From NCBI GenBank assembly GCA_019637155.1, contig JAHBWE010000006.1:124001-188000 (forward strand): a DNA stretch of 64,000 bases. Reading direction: 5' to 3'. The position numbers were made by a program, and so were the translations under genes. This document shows, piece after piece, positions 1 to 8,005 of this stretch. Origin of the DNA: Labilithrix sp. (lineage in GTDB: Bacteria; Myxococcota_A; Polyangia; Polyangiales; Polyangiaceae). Every line of letters begins with the position of its first letter. Position 1 is the stretch's first letter. The notes under the pieces are model-generated. The model did no database searches and had not been told where the DNA came from. It saw nothing but the letters and a program-made list of their open reading frames with translations.

Positions 1-54
1 AGGTTTAGGGGACAAAGGCCCGCGCTGACAAGTCTTTCCGGCTACGGTGGGGGC

Positions 55-1371
55 ATGCGCCGGCTCGTGGCCCTCGCCGTCGTCTTTGCGGCCGAGAGCG
101 CGGCCGCGCACGAGACGGTCTCCGGCGTCGCGGTCACGCCGAAAAAGACCGAGCGCGGCTGGACCTTCGCGGCGGAAGGCGAGGCGGTCCTCGTCCCGCA
201 CTGCAACGGCCGCGGGCGCGTGCTCGTCGACGGTGTGGTGAAAGACGCCGGCTCGAAGGGGCCGCTCGTCGTGCGGCTGGGGGACGAGACGAAGCCGCAC
301 GACGTCACGGTGGAGGTGAAGGTCAGCACGTACGAGAAGCGGATCGCGTGCAGTCACGCGCCGCGCGTCGGAGCGATCGTGGACACGAGGGACGGCCTCC
401 AGACGATCGCGTTCGCGAGCCCGCACGTCGCGCCGAGCACGGGGCAGGGCAAGGCCGGCGAGGCGGTGCTCTTCGTGCCGGGCGGTCATGACTGGACGAA
501 GCCGAGCGCGCTCCTCGTCGGCGTGCATCCGTGGAACAGCGATCCGTGGACGTACGCGGCGTACGAGGAGCTCATCGACGAGGCGGGGAAGAAGGACGTC
601 GTGCTGCTGATGCCGAGCGGTCTCGGCAACTCGCTCTACACCGCCGACGCGGAGGACGAGGTGATGCGCGCGATCGACGCCGTGTCGGCGCAAATTCGGA
701 TCGATCCGCAGCGCGTGTCGATCTGGGGAGCGTCGATGGGCGGCGCGGGCGCGACGACGATCTCGTTCCATCGTCCCGATCGCTTCGCCTTCGTCGCGAG
801 CTACTTCGGCGACAGCAAGTACGATCTCACCACCTACGTCGCCGGCGTGCTCGGCGGCGAGGCGGGGGCGCGCAAGGTGAACGCGCTCGACCACCTCGAG
901 AACGCGCGCCACTTGCCGGTGTTCCTCGTCCACGGCGAAGCCGACCACACCTCACCGATCCGCCAGAGCACGATGCTCTACGACGCGATGAAGAAGGCCG
1001 GCTTCGCGGTCGAATTCGAGCGCGTGCCGGGGATGGCGCACGAGGGGCCGCTCGTCGTGAAGTACATCCGCCGCGTCGTCGATCGCGCGGCGCTCGCGGC
1101 CGCGCCGCTCCATCCCGCGCGCGTCTCGTTCCGGAGCATCCGCCCCGCCGACACGTCGGCGTACGGCGTCACGCTCGTGCGCGCGTCGGCGACGCGCGAT
1201 GCCTTCGTCGACGTCGAGCGCAAGGACGACGGCGTGCACGTGCTCGCGGCGGAGGGCGTCACGGAGATCCGGCTCGCGCCGGGCGCGCTCGGCGCGAAGG
1301 GAGAGGAGCCGATCGTTCCTGGTCCCGGTCCCGCTCCGGTGCCGGTGCCGGTGCGCTGGATGAAGCCGTGA
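55..1371 (+). CDS. Secreted alpha/beta hydrolase (esterase/PHB-depolymerase-like)
   Basis: A 438-residue protein that begins with a short signal peptide (cleavage probably near AAAHE). An N-terminal beta-sandwich-like stretch precedes an alpha/beta hydrolase domain. The nucleophile elbow GASMGG places the catalytic serine at about Ser227. A likely acid sits at Asp297 (HGEAD) and the catalytic histidine at His329 (GMAHEG), in the right order for the fold. Such enzymes hydrolyse carboxyl esters, often of extracellular polymers, but the substrate cannot be read from the sequence. The ATG at 55 follows a purine-rich GGTGGGGG stretch. The stop overlaps the GTG of the next gene, so the two are probably co-translated. 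The C-terminus is Pro-rich. Confidence 0.8.
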   Translation: MRRLVALAVVFAAESAAAHETVSGVAVTPKKTERGWTFAAEGEAVLVPHCNGRGRVLVDGVVKDAGSKGPLVVRLGDETKPHDVTVEVKVSTYEKRIACSHAPRVGAIVDTRDGLQTIAFASPHVAPSTGQGKAGEAVLFVPGGHDWTKPSALLVGVHPWNSDPWTYAAYEELIDEAGKKDVVLLMPSGLGNSLYTADAEDEVMRAIDAVSAQIRIDPQRVSIWGASMGGAGATTISFHRPDRFAFVASYFGDSKYDLTTYVAGVLGGEAGARKVNALDHLENARHLPVFLVHGEADHTSPIRQSTMLYDAMKKAGFAVEFERVPGMAHEGPLVVKYIRRVVDRAALAAAPLHPARVSFRSIRPADTSAYGVTLVRASATRDAFVDVERKDDGVHVLAAEGVTEIRLAPGALGAKGEEPIVPGPGPAPVPVPVRWMKP

Positions 1372-3053
1372 ACGCGAAGACGCGCACGTCGCTGATCGTC
1401 GCGGCGCCGCTCGTCGCCGTCGCCACGCTCGCGGTGGGTCTGCGCATCGGCGCGGGCTCTGCGTTCCGCGCCGCGCTGGTCTACGCGGCGCCGCCGGGCC
1501 GCGCGGTCGCGCCGGACCGGCCGCGCCCGTACGCGTTCCAGCTCACGACGTACCTCGAGGACCGCGGCGTGCGCGAGGTCGTCGCGATGAGGGGGCTCGT
1601 CGTGACCGCGCTCTCGGACGACGGGCAGGAGTCGCGCTGGACGGGCGACAGCAACGTCGACGGGATCGCGGAGGTCCTGCTCGCGTTCCGGGGCGACGTC
1701 GCGAGGATCGCGCTTCGGGTGGAGGTCCCGGACGAGCGCGAGCCGCTCGCGGCCGGTGTCGTCGAGATGAGCCAAGCGCCGCGCATCGCGCATGCGCCGG
1801 CGGCCGCCGCGAAGCCGGTGCGTCCCTCGAAGCGCGAGGGCGACCTCGGCATCGACGTCTTCATCGACGGCGACCGCCTCGTGGTCGGCGCGACGACGTT
1901 GCTCTTCGTGCATGTCGCTCGACAACGTCGTGCCCCGTGGGTGGTCCGCGCGACGCCGGAGATCGGGGTGCGTTTCGAGAGGGATGAGGTGCGGTCGGGG
2001 GCGGGGTGTGGCGGCGTCGCGGTGCTCGAGGCGGTGGCGCTCGGGCAAGCGGCGAGCGCGCTCGTCGAGGTGACGGGCGAGGGTGGCGCGAAGGGCACGT
2101 GGTTTGGGACGTTGCCGACGGCGCCGGGCGCGTTCGCGATCGACGTTCCGCGTGTCATCGTCGCGCCGTCGCGCGCGCAGGCCATCTTGGTCGCTCCGAA
2201 CGCACGCGAGCACGTCTACGTCGAGGTCGACGGAGAGGAGGGCCGCGAGCTCGGCGCGGTCTTGCCGCTCCGGGTAGAGCCGGGCGACCCACTCCCACGC
2301 GCGCGCCTCGACCTGCCGGAGCTCGCCCCGGGCATCCACTGGCTCGTCGCCTCCGGCGATCCCCGCGGCGCCGAGTACATGTCCGGCGCGACGATCGCAA
2401 AGGCATTCATGGTGAAGGACGACGCGGACGCGGGTGCTGCGGAGCGGTTGGGCGCGGACGCGGGCGCGGGTGCTGCGGAGCGGTCGGGGGCGGACGCGGG
2501 AGCTGCGGGCGCTGCGGACGCGGGTGCTGCGGAGCGGTTGGGCGCTGCGGGTGTGGACTCGGGTGCTGCGGAGCGGTTGGGCGCTCCGGCAGTGCGGTCG
2601 GATGCGCGCGGTGCTGCGGAGCGTTTGGGGGCGGACGCGGGGGCTCCGGCGGTGGCGGGCGCTGCGGAGCGGTCGGGGGCGGACGCTTCGGCGACGCGTT
2701 CGGATGCGGTGGGCGGGTTGGGGTGTGATGCCGATGTCGCTGCGCGTCGCGGTGTCGTGGGGTTTCCGCGCTGGCTCGCGATTGACGGCATCGCGACGCG
2801 CGGGGCGCAGAACCGCGCTCGTCATCGCCGAGGTCTCTTCATCGGGCTCTTTGCGCTCGGAGCCGCGGCGCTCCTCGAGGTATTGCTCCTCACCGCCGCG
2901 GCGCGCGAAGCGAAGTTGGTCCTCGCGCAAGCGGAGAGCGACGCACCGGAGCGCGTCACAGCGAAGCCACCCGGCGGCGGAGTCGTCGTCGCCCTGCTCG
3001 TCGCGATCCTAGGCTTCGCATTCCTCGCCGCGCTCGTCGTCGCGAAGGCCTGA
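1368..3053 (+). CDS. Membrane protein with AAERLG repeat linker
   Basis: About 561 residues, read from a GTG that overlaps the stop of the hydrolase gene (GTGA). An N-terminal hydrophobic segment could be a signal anchor. A long domain without recognised motifs follows. Residues about 350-445 form an Ala/Gly/Asp-rich linker with six copies of AAER(L/S)G. Two hydrophobic segments near the C-terminus (roughly residues 485-505 and 540-558) look like transmembrane helices. I do not recognise the family. The layout suggests an envelope protein with a flexible spacer. The last codons are echoed in the repeat tract downstream. Confidence 0.7.
   Translation: MNAKTRTSLIVAAPLVAVATLAVGLRIGAGSAFRAALVYAAPPGRAVAPDRPRPYAFQLTTYLEDRGVREVVAMRGLVVTALSDDGQESRWTGDSNVDGIAEVLLAFRGDVARIALRVEVPDEREPLAAGVVEMSQAPRIAHAPAAAAKPVRPSKREGDLGIDVFIDGDRLVVGATTLLFVHVARQRRAPWVVRATPEIGVRFERDEVRSGAGCGGVAVLEAVALGQAASALVEVTGEGGAKGTWFGTLPTAPGAFAIDVPRVIVAPSRAQAILVAPNAREHVYVEVDGEEGRELGAVLPLRVEPGDPLPRARLDLPELAPGIHWLVASGDPRGAEYMSGATIAKAFMVKDDADAGAAERLGADAGAGAAERSGADAGAAGAADAGAAERLGAAGVDSGAAERLGAPAVRSDARGAAERLGADAGAPAVAGAAERSGADASATRSDAVGGLGCDADVAARRGVVGFPRWLAIDGIATRGAQNRARHRRGLFIGLFALGAAALLEVLLLTAAAREAKLVLAQAESDAPERVTAKPPGGGVVVALLVAILGFAFLAALVVAKA
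2424..2700 (+). repeat. In-frame degenerate repeats encoding AAER(L/S)G
   Basis: Six near-identical copies of GCTGCGGAGCGG with variable Gly/Ala/Asp spacers, all in the reading frame of the surrounding gene. The units are not evenly spaced, so this looks like old slippage or recombination, not a fresh tandem array. The encoded linker is acidic and Ala-rich. Confidence 0.75.
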
Positions 3054-3330
3054 CCATCGCCCACGTCGTCGCGAAGACCTGCCTCGGGCGCACTCGCGCG
3101 AAGCACTCGTGCGCTCGTTGTCGCGAAGACCTGACTTGGGCACGTACCTCTCGTGCGGACCACTCGGGCGCCGCGCGCGTCGCGAAAGGCCTGAGCATCG
3201 CCCACTCGCGTGCGTACCTCTCGAGTGCGCTCGTCGTCGTGAAGGCCTGATCGTTGCGCACTCGGACGCGCCTCTCGCGCCGACCACTCGTGCGCTCGTC
3301 GTCGTGAAGGCCTGACCGTTGCGCACCCGG
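3031..3330 (+). repeat. Degenerate tandem repeats copying the 3' end of the upstream gene
   Basis: The last codons and stop of the upstream gene (CTCGTCGTCGCGAAGGCCTGA) recur past the stop near 3064-3083, 3115-3133, 3175-3194, 3229-3250 and 3295-3315, with drift. From the third copy on, spacing is about 60 bp. Each unit also carries a GTGCG(C/T)-like and an ACTCG-like spacer. The stretch shows no coding signal of its own. Confidence 0.7.
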
Positions 3331-3563
3331 GCGCGCCCGCCAAGACGGCCGGCTCACGCCTCCCGAGGACGCTGCTGGAGCGGCATGGTGTCGCAATCGG
3401 CGCTCGAGGATGTGTTCCAAGTGCGCGCGAATTGCGCAAAGACGTCGGTGGGTTGCGATGGGTTCGGTCCAGGGTGGGAGAAATACAGCTCATGTGACCC
3501 CGCAATTTATCGGCAATTGTGCGTGTAGGTGATTGGCCTACGTGTTGCTCAAGGTGTCACTGC
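3331..3563. other. Non-coding region upstream of the C39-like lipoprotein
   Basis: No gene recognised. Its 3' part (about 3480-3530) is clearly more AT-rich than the surroundings and probably holds the promoter of the lipoprotein gene at 3564. I could not identify convincing -35/-10 boxes. AAGGTG at 3551-3556 can serve as its ribosome binding site. Confidence 0.4.
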
Positions 3564-4241
3564 ATGGCAGCTTCGCTCTGGAAGGGTCTCGTCGTTGGGG
3601 TGTTCGCGGCGTTCGCGCTGGTGGGGTGCGCGACGGAGGTTCCGGACGAAGACGTCGACGACGGCGAGTCGGTTGGGACGACCGACGACGAGCTGCGGAG
3701 CTCGCCGCTCGACGACAAAGACATGGTCGAGATCCCGAAGCCGGAGGGAATGCCCGACGCCTGGAAACAGCCGAAGTCGACGGGGCGCTTCGAGCAGGGC
3801 GGCAAGTGCGGGCCGACCGCGCTCGCGAACATGCTCCGCCTCCACGACATCGAGCTCTCGCCCGAGGAGGCCGACAAGGCCGGCGTCCGCTGGGTCGTCG
3901 GCACCCTGCAGTGGCAGATCGACTCGTACCTGAAGCGGAACCATCGCGAGCTCGGCTGCCGTACCTCCTATCCGTGGAACGGCGCGAAGGCGCTTCGCAA
4001 CGAGATCGCCGCCGGGCGCCCCGTCATGGTCTGGTACAACACCGACGGCGCGCTGACCTCCCACTGGGTCGTGGCCGTCGGCATTCGCGGCAGCGGCAGC
4101 AACGAGAAGGTCATCGTGATGTCGTGGGGCAAGTACTACGAGATCCCGATGAAGAAGCTCGATGACGCCTCGAAGTGGGTCTACGGCCTCCGCCACCCGA
4201 CCGTCATCTGCAGCGCGACGACCGACAACGTCGTCCGCTGA
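3564..4241 (+). CDS. Lipoprotein with C39-like cysteine peptidase domain
   Basis: 225 residues from the ATG at 3564, which has an AAGGTG sequence 7 bases upstream. The longer frame from 3519 adds an unlikely Cys-rich leader. The N-terminus is a lipoprotein signal with lipobox ALVGC. An acidic linker precedes a papain-like domain of the Peptidase_C39_2 type. The catalytic motif is GGKCGPTA (Cys82), and SHWVVAVG supplies the general base (His167). Family members cleave peptides or are inactive relatives; with both residues present, activity is plausible. It would act at the membrane or cell surface. No transporter gene, as in bacteriocin C39 systems, is adjacent. Confidence 0.72.
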   Translation: MAASLWKGLVVGVFAAFALVGCATEVPDEDVDDGESVGTTDDELRSSPLDDKDMVEIPKPEGMPDAWKQPKSTGRFEQGGKCGPTALANMLRLHDIELSPEEADKAGVRWVVGTLQWQIDSYLKRNHRELGCRTSYPWNGAKALRNEIAAGRPVMVWYNTDGALTSHWVVAVGIRGSGSNEKVIVMSWGKYYEIPMKKLDDASKWVYGLRHPTVICSATTDNVVR

Positions 4242-4287
4242 TCGCCGAGCGCAGCCCGCAGCCACGCGCAGCCCGCAGCCCGCGTGG

Positions 4288-5532
4288 CTACGGCGCGAGC
4301 TTCGGTCGGTACACCGCCGCGCCGCGGATGACCGCGAGTTGGTGCGGGGAGAGCGACGCCTTTCCGATCGCGCGGACCGGTCGCGGGAACACGACGTTGG
4401 TGTTGTCGGGGCACGTGAACGGGTTCGTCGTGACCGTCGTGCAGGACGCCGTGTCGGTGAAGCCGTCGTCGTAGGTCGCGCTCCCCTCCTCCGACGTGTG
4501 CGGGATCCCCCAGAGGTGGAACGTCTCGTGGAGCGCGATGCCGGCCGACAGGTCACCGGGCCCGTGCCCCTCCGCGATGTGAGGCGCGGGATCCGTTCCG
4601 GGCGGCTTCTGATCCTTCATCTTCACGATCGCCGTGGCGAACGGACGGTCGTAACCGATGCCGCCGGTGATCGGAGCGAGACCGAGGACGTCCGGAGTCT
4701 GGATCAGCTCGGTGAAGATCATGTGTAGACCGAACTGCTCGTCCTTGCTGAGCGTCCCCGCGACCCGGTAGGCCTCCTTCACCTCGTCTTCGCTGTCCAT
4801 CGTGACGAACTTCGCGTCCGCCTCGACGAAGGTGACCGCGCCGCGATCGATCCCGACGACGCGCTTCAACTGGACGAAGAACGCGTCGAGGAACTTCGTC
4901 ACGACGGGGTTCGCTGCCGCGTTGGCGGGCGTGACCGCGTCCGGAGGCGCCTCGCCGGTGATGAAGTCGCCGACGTGCAGCCCGACCGGGAGGTGGACGT
5001 GGAGATCGAGCGTCCCGCCGTGGAACTGCCCGTCGTTCGTGCGCTGCCGCGCGACCTTCACGTTCGCAGGGCCCGCGAGCTCGATCGTCCACGTGCCGGA
5101 CGGGATCGCGAGCATCGTGCTCGACGCCGGGAAACGCGTGAGGCGACGGTACTCCTCGCGCAGCTCCGCGGGTCGATCGCCCGGGACGTAGCTCGTGCCC
5201 GCCGCGTCGGTGACCCTGTTCACGGCGACGCCGTTCGTGTCGAAGGAGAACCCGAGCGTGCCGGCGGGGACCTCCAGGTCGAACGTCGCGGGGACCGCGC
5301 CGAGGTCGATGTAGTCGGGCGGGCCGAGCGTGACGACGGGCCCGGGGACGCCCGCGTCGGTCGGATCGTCGATCGGCCCGCCCGCGTCGGGCGTCTCGGC
5401 TCCGCCGTCGAGAGGCTCCTGGCCCGGCGGCGCGCTCGGGTCTCCGGAGCTGCACGCGGCGAGAGCGGCGAGAGCGGTGAGGGCGGTGAGGGTGACGAGC
5501 GCAGGACGAACAGGACGGAGAAGAGAAGCCAC
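4288..5532 (-). CDS. Metzincin-like zinc metalloprotease lipoprotein
   Basis: 414 residues with a lipoprotein signal (lipobox LAALAAC) and a Pro/Asp/Gly-rich linker. The middle region resembles a beta-sandwich of the pre-peptidase type. Near the C-terminus lies HETFHLWGIPH (His335 to His345), an exact match to the metzincin zinc signature HExxHxxGxxH. No clear Met-turn methionine follows, and the remaining tail is only about 70 residues, so the fold is atypical or divergent. Expected role: proteolysis at the cell surface. The gene is convergent with the C39-like lipoprotein, 46 bp away. Confidence 0.72.
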   Translation of the reverse strand: MASLLRPVRPALVTLTALTALAALAACSSGDPSAPPGQEPLDGGAETPDAGGPIDDPTDAGVPGPVVTLGPPDYIDLGAVPATFDLEVPAGTLGFSFDTNGVAVNRVTDAAGTSYVPGDRPAELREEYRRLTRFPASSTMLAIPSGTWTIELAGPANVKVARQRTNDGQFHGGTLDLHVHLPVGLHVGDFITGEAPPDAVTPANAAANPVVTKFLDAFFVQLKRVVGIDRGAVTFVEADAKFVTMDSEDEVKEAYRVAGTLSKDEQFGLHMIFTELIQTPDVLGLAPITGGIGYDRPFATAIVKMKDQKPPGTDPAPHIAEGHGPGDLSAGIALHETFHLWGIPHTSEEGSATYDDGFTDTASCTTVTTNPFTCPDNTNVVFPRPVRAIGKASLSPHQLAVIRGAAVYRPKLAP

Positions 5533-5571
5533 CCTCTAGAATTACTCGCGCACGCCCGGCGTGGCGAGCGA

Positions 5572-7245
5572 CTACGCGAAGAGCGCGCGCGCGTCGGCGT
5601 CGAGGGAGGCGTCGAGGATGAGGTCGACGCCGCTGCGCCAGTAGCGGCGCGCGGCGGCGGCGGCCTTGTCGTGGTCGCCGTGCTTCTTCGAGCGCGTCGC
5701 TTCGCGGACGAGGAGCGCGAGCTCCATCGCGCGGCCTAGCGTCAGCGCGAGGCGGCGCGCGCCGGCCTCGACCGCGGCCGGGCCGCCCGCTTCGAGCGTG
5801 CGCATCAGCCACGCGCCCGCGTGCTCGACCGCCTTCACCGCCGCCTCGGCCGGCTCCTTCAACGACGCGTCCGCGCCCTCGATGCAGGCGTGGACCTCGC
5901 GGGCGATCGGCTCGATGCTCCCGCCCTTCGCGAGGACGCGCAGGAGATCGAGCGAGAGCACGTTGGTGGTGCCCTCCCAGATCGGGAGCACCTGCGCGTC
6001 GCGGAGGAGGCGCGGGAAGCCCGTGTCCTCGATGTAGCCCGCGCCGCCGAAGGCCTCGAGCGTCTCGCTCGCGACGAGGACCGCCTGCTTCGCGGTGACG
6101 AGCTTCACGATCGGGTTGAGGATGCGGAGGAGCGCGGCGTCCTCCTCGGTGAGCTCGCCCACCTCCTCCTTGCCGAGCAGCTCGACGGCGCGGAACGCGA
6201 TCAACATGCCGCCCTGCGCCTCCGCCTCGATCGTCGCGAGGGTGTCGAGGTGGAGCGGCTTCTGATCGAGCGTCGCGCCGAACGCGACGCGGCGGCGCGC
6301 GTAGTCCTTCGCGAGCATGAGGCCGCGCCGCATGCCGGCGACCGCGCAGACCGCGTTCCACGTGCGCGTGACGTGGAGCATCGGCGTGATGTTCTTGATG
6401 CCCGAGTCGAGGCCCCTCACCGCGACCGCGCGCGCGCCGTCGAGCGTGAGCTCCGCGGTCGGCACCATCCGCGTGCCGAGCTTGTCCTTCAGGCGGTTGA
6501 CGGAGATGCCGTTCATCGTGCCGTCGGGGTTGCGAACCTCGAGGTAGAAGAGCGCGAGGCCGCTCCCGCCCGGCGGGTTGCCCTCCGGTCGCCCCAGCGT
6601 CAGCGCCATCTGCGACGTCGTCGCGGACGAGAACCACTTCGTGCCGGAGAGCGCGTACGCCCCCGCCTCGGGCAGCGGCTTCGCGATCGTCTCGCAGATC
6701 GCCACGTCGCTGCCGCCGGTGCGCTCCGTCATCCACTGCCCGCTCGTCCAGCTCGTCTTCGGATCGCGGCTCGTGAGCCGCGGCAGCGCGCGATCGATGA
6801 GCGCCTGGTTCTTCGACACCATGAGCGTCTTCGCCGCGCCGTCCGTCATCGCGAGCGGGCACGAGTAGACGTGCCACGACGGCTCGATGAGGTACACGAG
6901 CGCGAACTGATGCACGCGCGACCACGCGCCGGTCTTCCGCTCGTACGCGGTGGCGACGACGCCCTTCTCGGCCGTGATGCGCTGCGCCTTCTGCCAGAGC
7001 GGCGTCAGCTCGATCTCGTCGACGCGCCGTCCCCACGCGTTCCATTGATTGAGCTTCGGCTCCTCGCGGCCCGTCGCGATCGACTCGCGGAACAGCTCCC
7101 CGCCCGAGAGCTCCCCCATCGCGAGCAGCTCCGGCTCGATCTGCGCGAGGACGTCCGGCGGCATGGCGTTCCGCAAGTAGCGACGAAGCACATCGTCGCT
7201 GATGTAGGTGTTTCCGAGCTCGGGGGGACTCTGAAAAAACGCCAT
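5572..7245 (-). CDS. AidB-type acyl-CoA dehydrogenase family flavoprotein
   Basis: 557 residues, close to the length of E. coli AidB (about 541) and longer than ordinary acyl-CoA dehydrogenases (about 380). AidB-like features are the N-terminal block NQWNAWGRRVDE, SCPLAMTDGAA, the FAD-binding region WMTERTGGSDV, and the C-terminal IWEGTTNVLSLDLLRVL. AidB is an FAD protein linked to the alkylation response and its acyl-CoA activity is weak, so the physiological substrate here is unknown. The start ATG has no clear Shine-Dalgarno on the minus strand. The gene is divergent from the sigma factor gene. Confidence 0.85.
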   Translation of the reverse strand: MAFFQSPPELGNTYISDDVLRRYLRNAMPPDVLAQIEPELLAMGELSGGELFRESIATGREEPKLNQWNAWGRRVDEIELTPLWQKAQRITAEKGVVATAYERKTGAWSRVHQFALVYLIEPSWHVYSCPLAMTDGAAKTLMVSKNQALIDRALPRLTSRDPKTSWTSGQWMTERTGGSDVAICETIAKPLPEAGAYALSGTKWFSSATTSQMALTLGRPEGNPPGGSGLALFYLEVRNPDGTMNGISVNRLKDKLGTRMVPTAELTLDGARAVAVRGLDSGIKNITPMLHVTRTWNAVCAVAGMRRGLMLAKDYARRRVAFGATLDQKPLHLDTLATIEAEAQGGMLIAFRAVELLGKEEVGELTEEDAALLRILNPIVKLVTAKQAVLVASETLEAFGGAGYIEDTGFPRLLRDAQVLPIWEGTTNVLSLDLLRVLAKGGSIEPIAREVHACIEGADASLKEPAEAAVKAVEHAGAWLMRTLEAGGPAAVEAGARRLALTLGRAMELALLVREATRSKKHGDHDKAAAAARRYWRSGVDLILDASLDADARALFA

Positions 7246-7250
7246 CAGAA

Positions 7251-7258
7251 AAGGAGGT
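7251..7258 (+). promoter_or_regulatory. Strong Shine-Dalgarno AAGGAGGT before the ECF sigma gene
   Basis: A full anti-16S match on the plus strand lies 12 bases before TTG 7271. It favours a TTG start for the sigma factor over ATG 7301, although the spacing is longer than ideal. Confidence 0.5.
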
Positions 7259-7270
7259 TAGCAGACGCAG

Positions 7271-8005
7271 TTGAGAGGTGCCGAAACGCGCACACCCGTC
7301 ATGGAAAAAGATGAGCCGCCTGTAATCTCGGCCGTCACTCCTTCCCCAAACGCCTTGATGTCGCTCTCCCGCCCGCAGACTCCGCCGCCGCTGCCGCGCA
7401 CGTCGATCGTGCGCGAGCTGCGCCCGAGGGAGGAGGTGCCGGACGCGGTCCTCGTCGCGGAGGTCCAGCGCGGCGCGCCCGGCGCGACGACGGTGCTCTT
7501 CGATCGCTACGCGCGGCACGTCGAGCGCCTCGTGTGGAGCCTCCTCGGTCCCGAGTCCGAGTCCGAGGACATCATGCACGAGGTCTTCATCCGCGCGTTC
7601 GAGGGGATCCACGCGCTCGAGGACGCGACGAAGCTCAAGGGCTGGCTGACCGGCATTACCGTGTATACTGCACGCGAATGGATCCGGCGCCGGACGCGCC
7701 GGCGCTGGCTCCGCTTCATGGACGAGGTGCCGGAGACCCCGCACGTCGGCGCGAGCGAAGAGGTGAACGAGGCGACGCGCGCGACGTACGCCGTCCTCTC
7801 CGAGATGAACGCCGACGATCGCGTCCTCTTCAGCCTCCGCTACATCGAGGGCCTCGAGCTCAGCGAGGTCGCGCGGGCGTGCGACGTCAGCCTCGCCACC
7901 GTGAAGCGCCGCCTCGCCGACGTCGGCAAGCGGTTCGTGAACCGCGCGAAGCACCACGAGGCGCTCCGTCCCTGGCTGGAGGGAGGCCGATGGACGACCG
8001 AGTGA
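7271..8005 (+). CDS. ECF-family RNA polymerase sigma factor
   Basis: About 244 residues from TTG 7271, or 234 from ATG 7301. Region 2 spans DRYARHVERLVWSLL to WIRRRTRRRWLRF, with the acidic core-binding segment ESESEDIMHEVF. Region 4 is a helix-turn-helix over RVLFSLRYIEGLELSEVARACDVSLATVKRRL. This is the minimal sigma2-sigma4 layout of extracytoplasmic-function sigma factors. The stop overlaps the start of the FecR-like gene by 16 bp, the usual sigma/anti-sigma pairing. It likely directs transcription of its own unit (7271-12968) in response to an envelope signal. Confidence 0.88.
   Translation: MRGAETRTPVMEKDEPPVISAVTPSPNALMSLSRPQTPPPLPRTSIVRELRPREEVPDAVLVAEVQRGAPGATTVLFDRYARHVERLVWSLLGPESESEDIMHEVFIRAFEGIHALEDATKLKGWLTGITVYTAREWIRRRTRRRWLRFMDEVPETPHVGASEEVNEATRATYAVLSEMNADDRVLFSLRYIEGLELSEVARACDVSLATVKRRLADVGKRFVNRAKHHEALRPWLEGGRWTTE

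Noticed and set aside
978..2930. 650-codon antisense open frame opposite the hydrolase and membrane-protein genes
   Set aside because: Composition is Arg/Ala-rich with no motifs; it arises from high third-position GC on the opposite strand.
3081..3330. CRISPR-like regularity of the repeats after the 1368-3053 gene
   Set aside because: Units are degenerate, carry similar and not unique spacers, and include coding-derived sequence with stop codons; no cas genes are present.
4553..7957. 1134-codon open frame antisense or out of frame with the acyl-CoA dehydrogenase
   Set aside because: It spans three recognised genes, lacks a start near any ribosome binding site and shows no domain.
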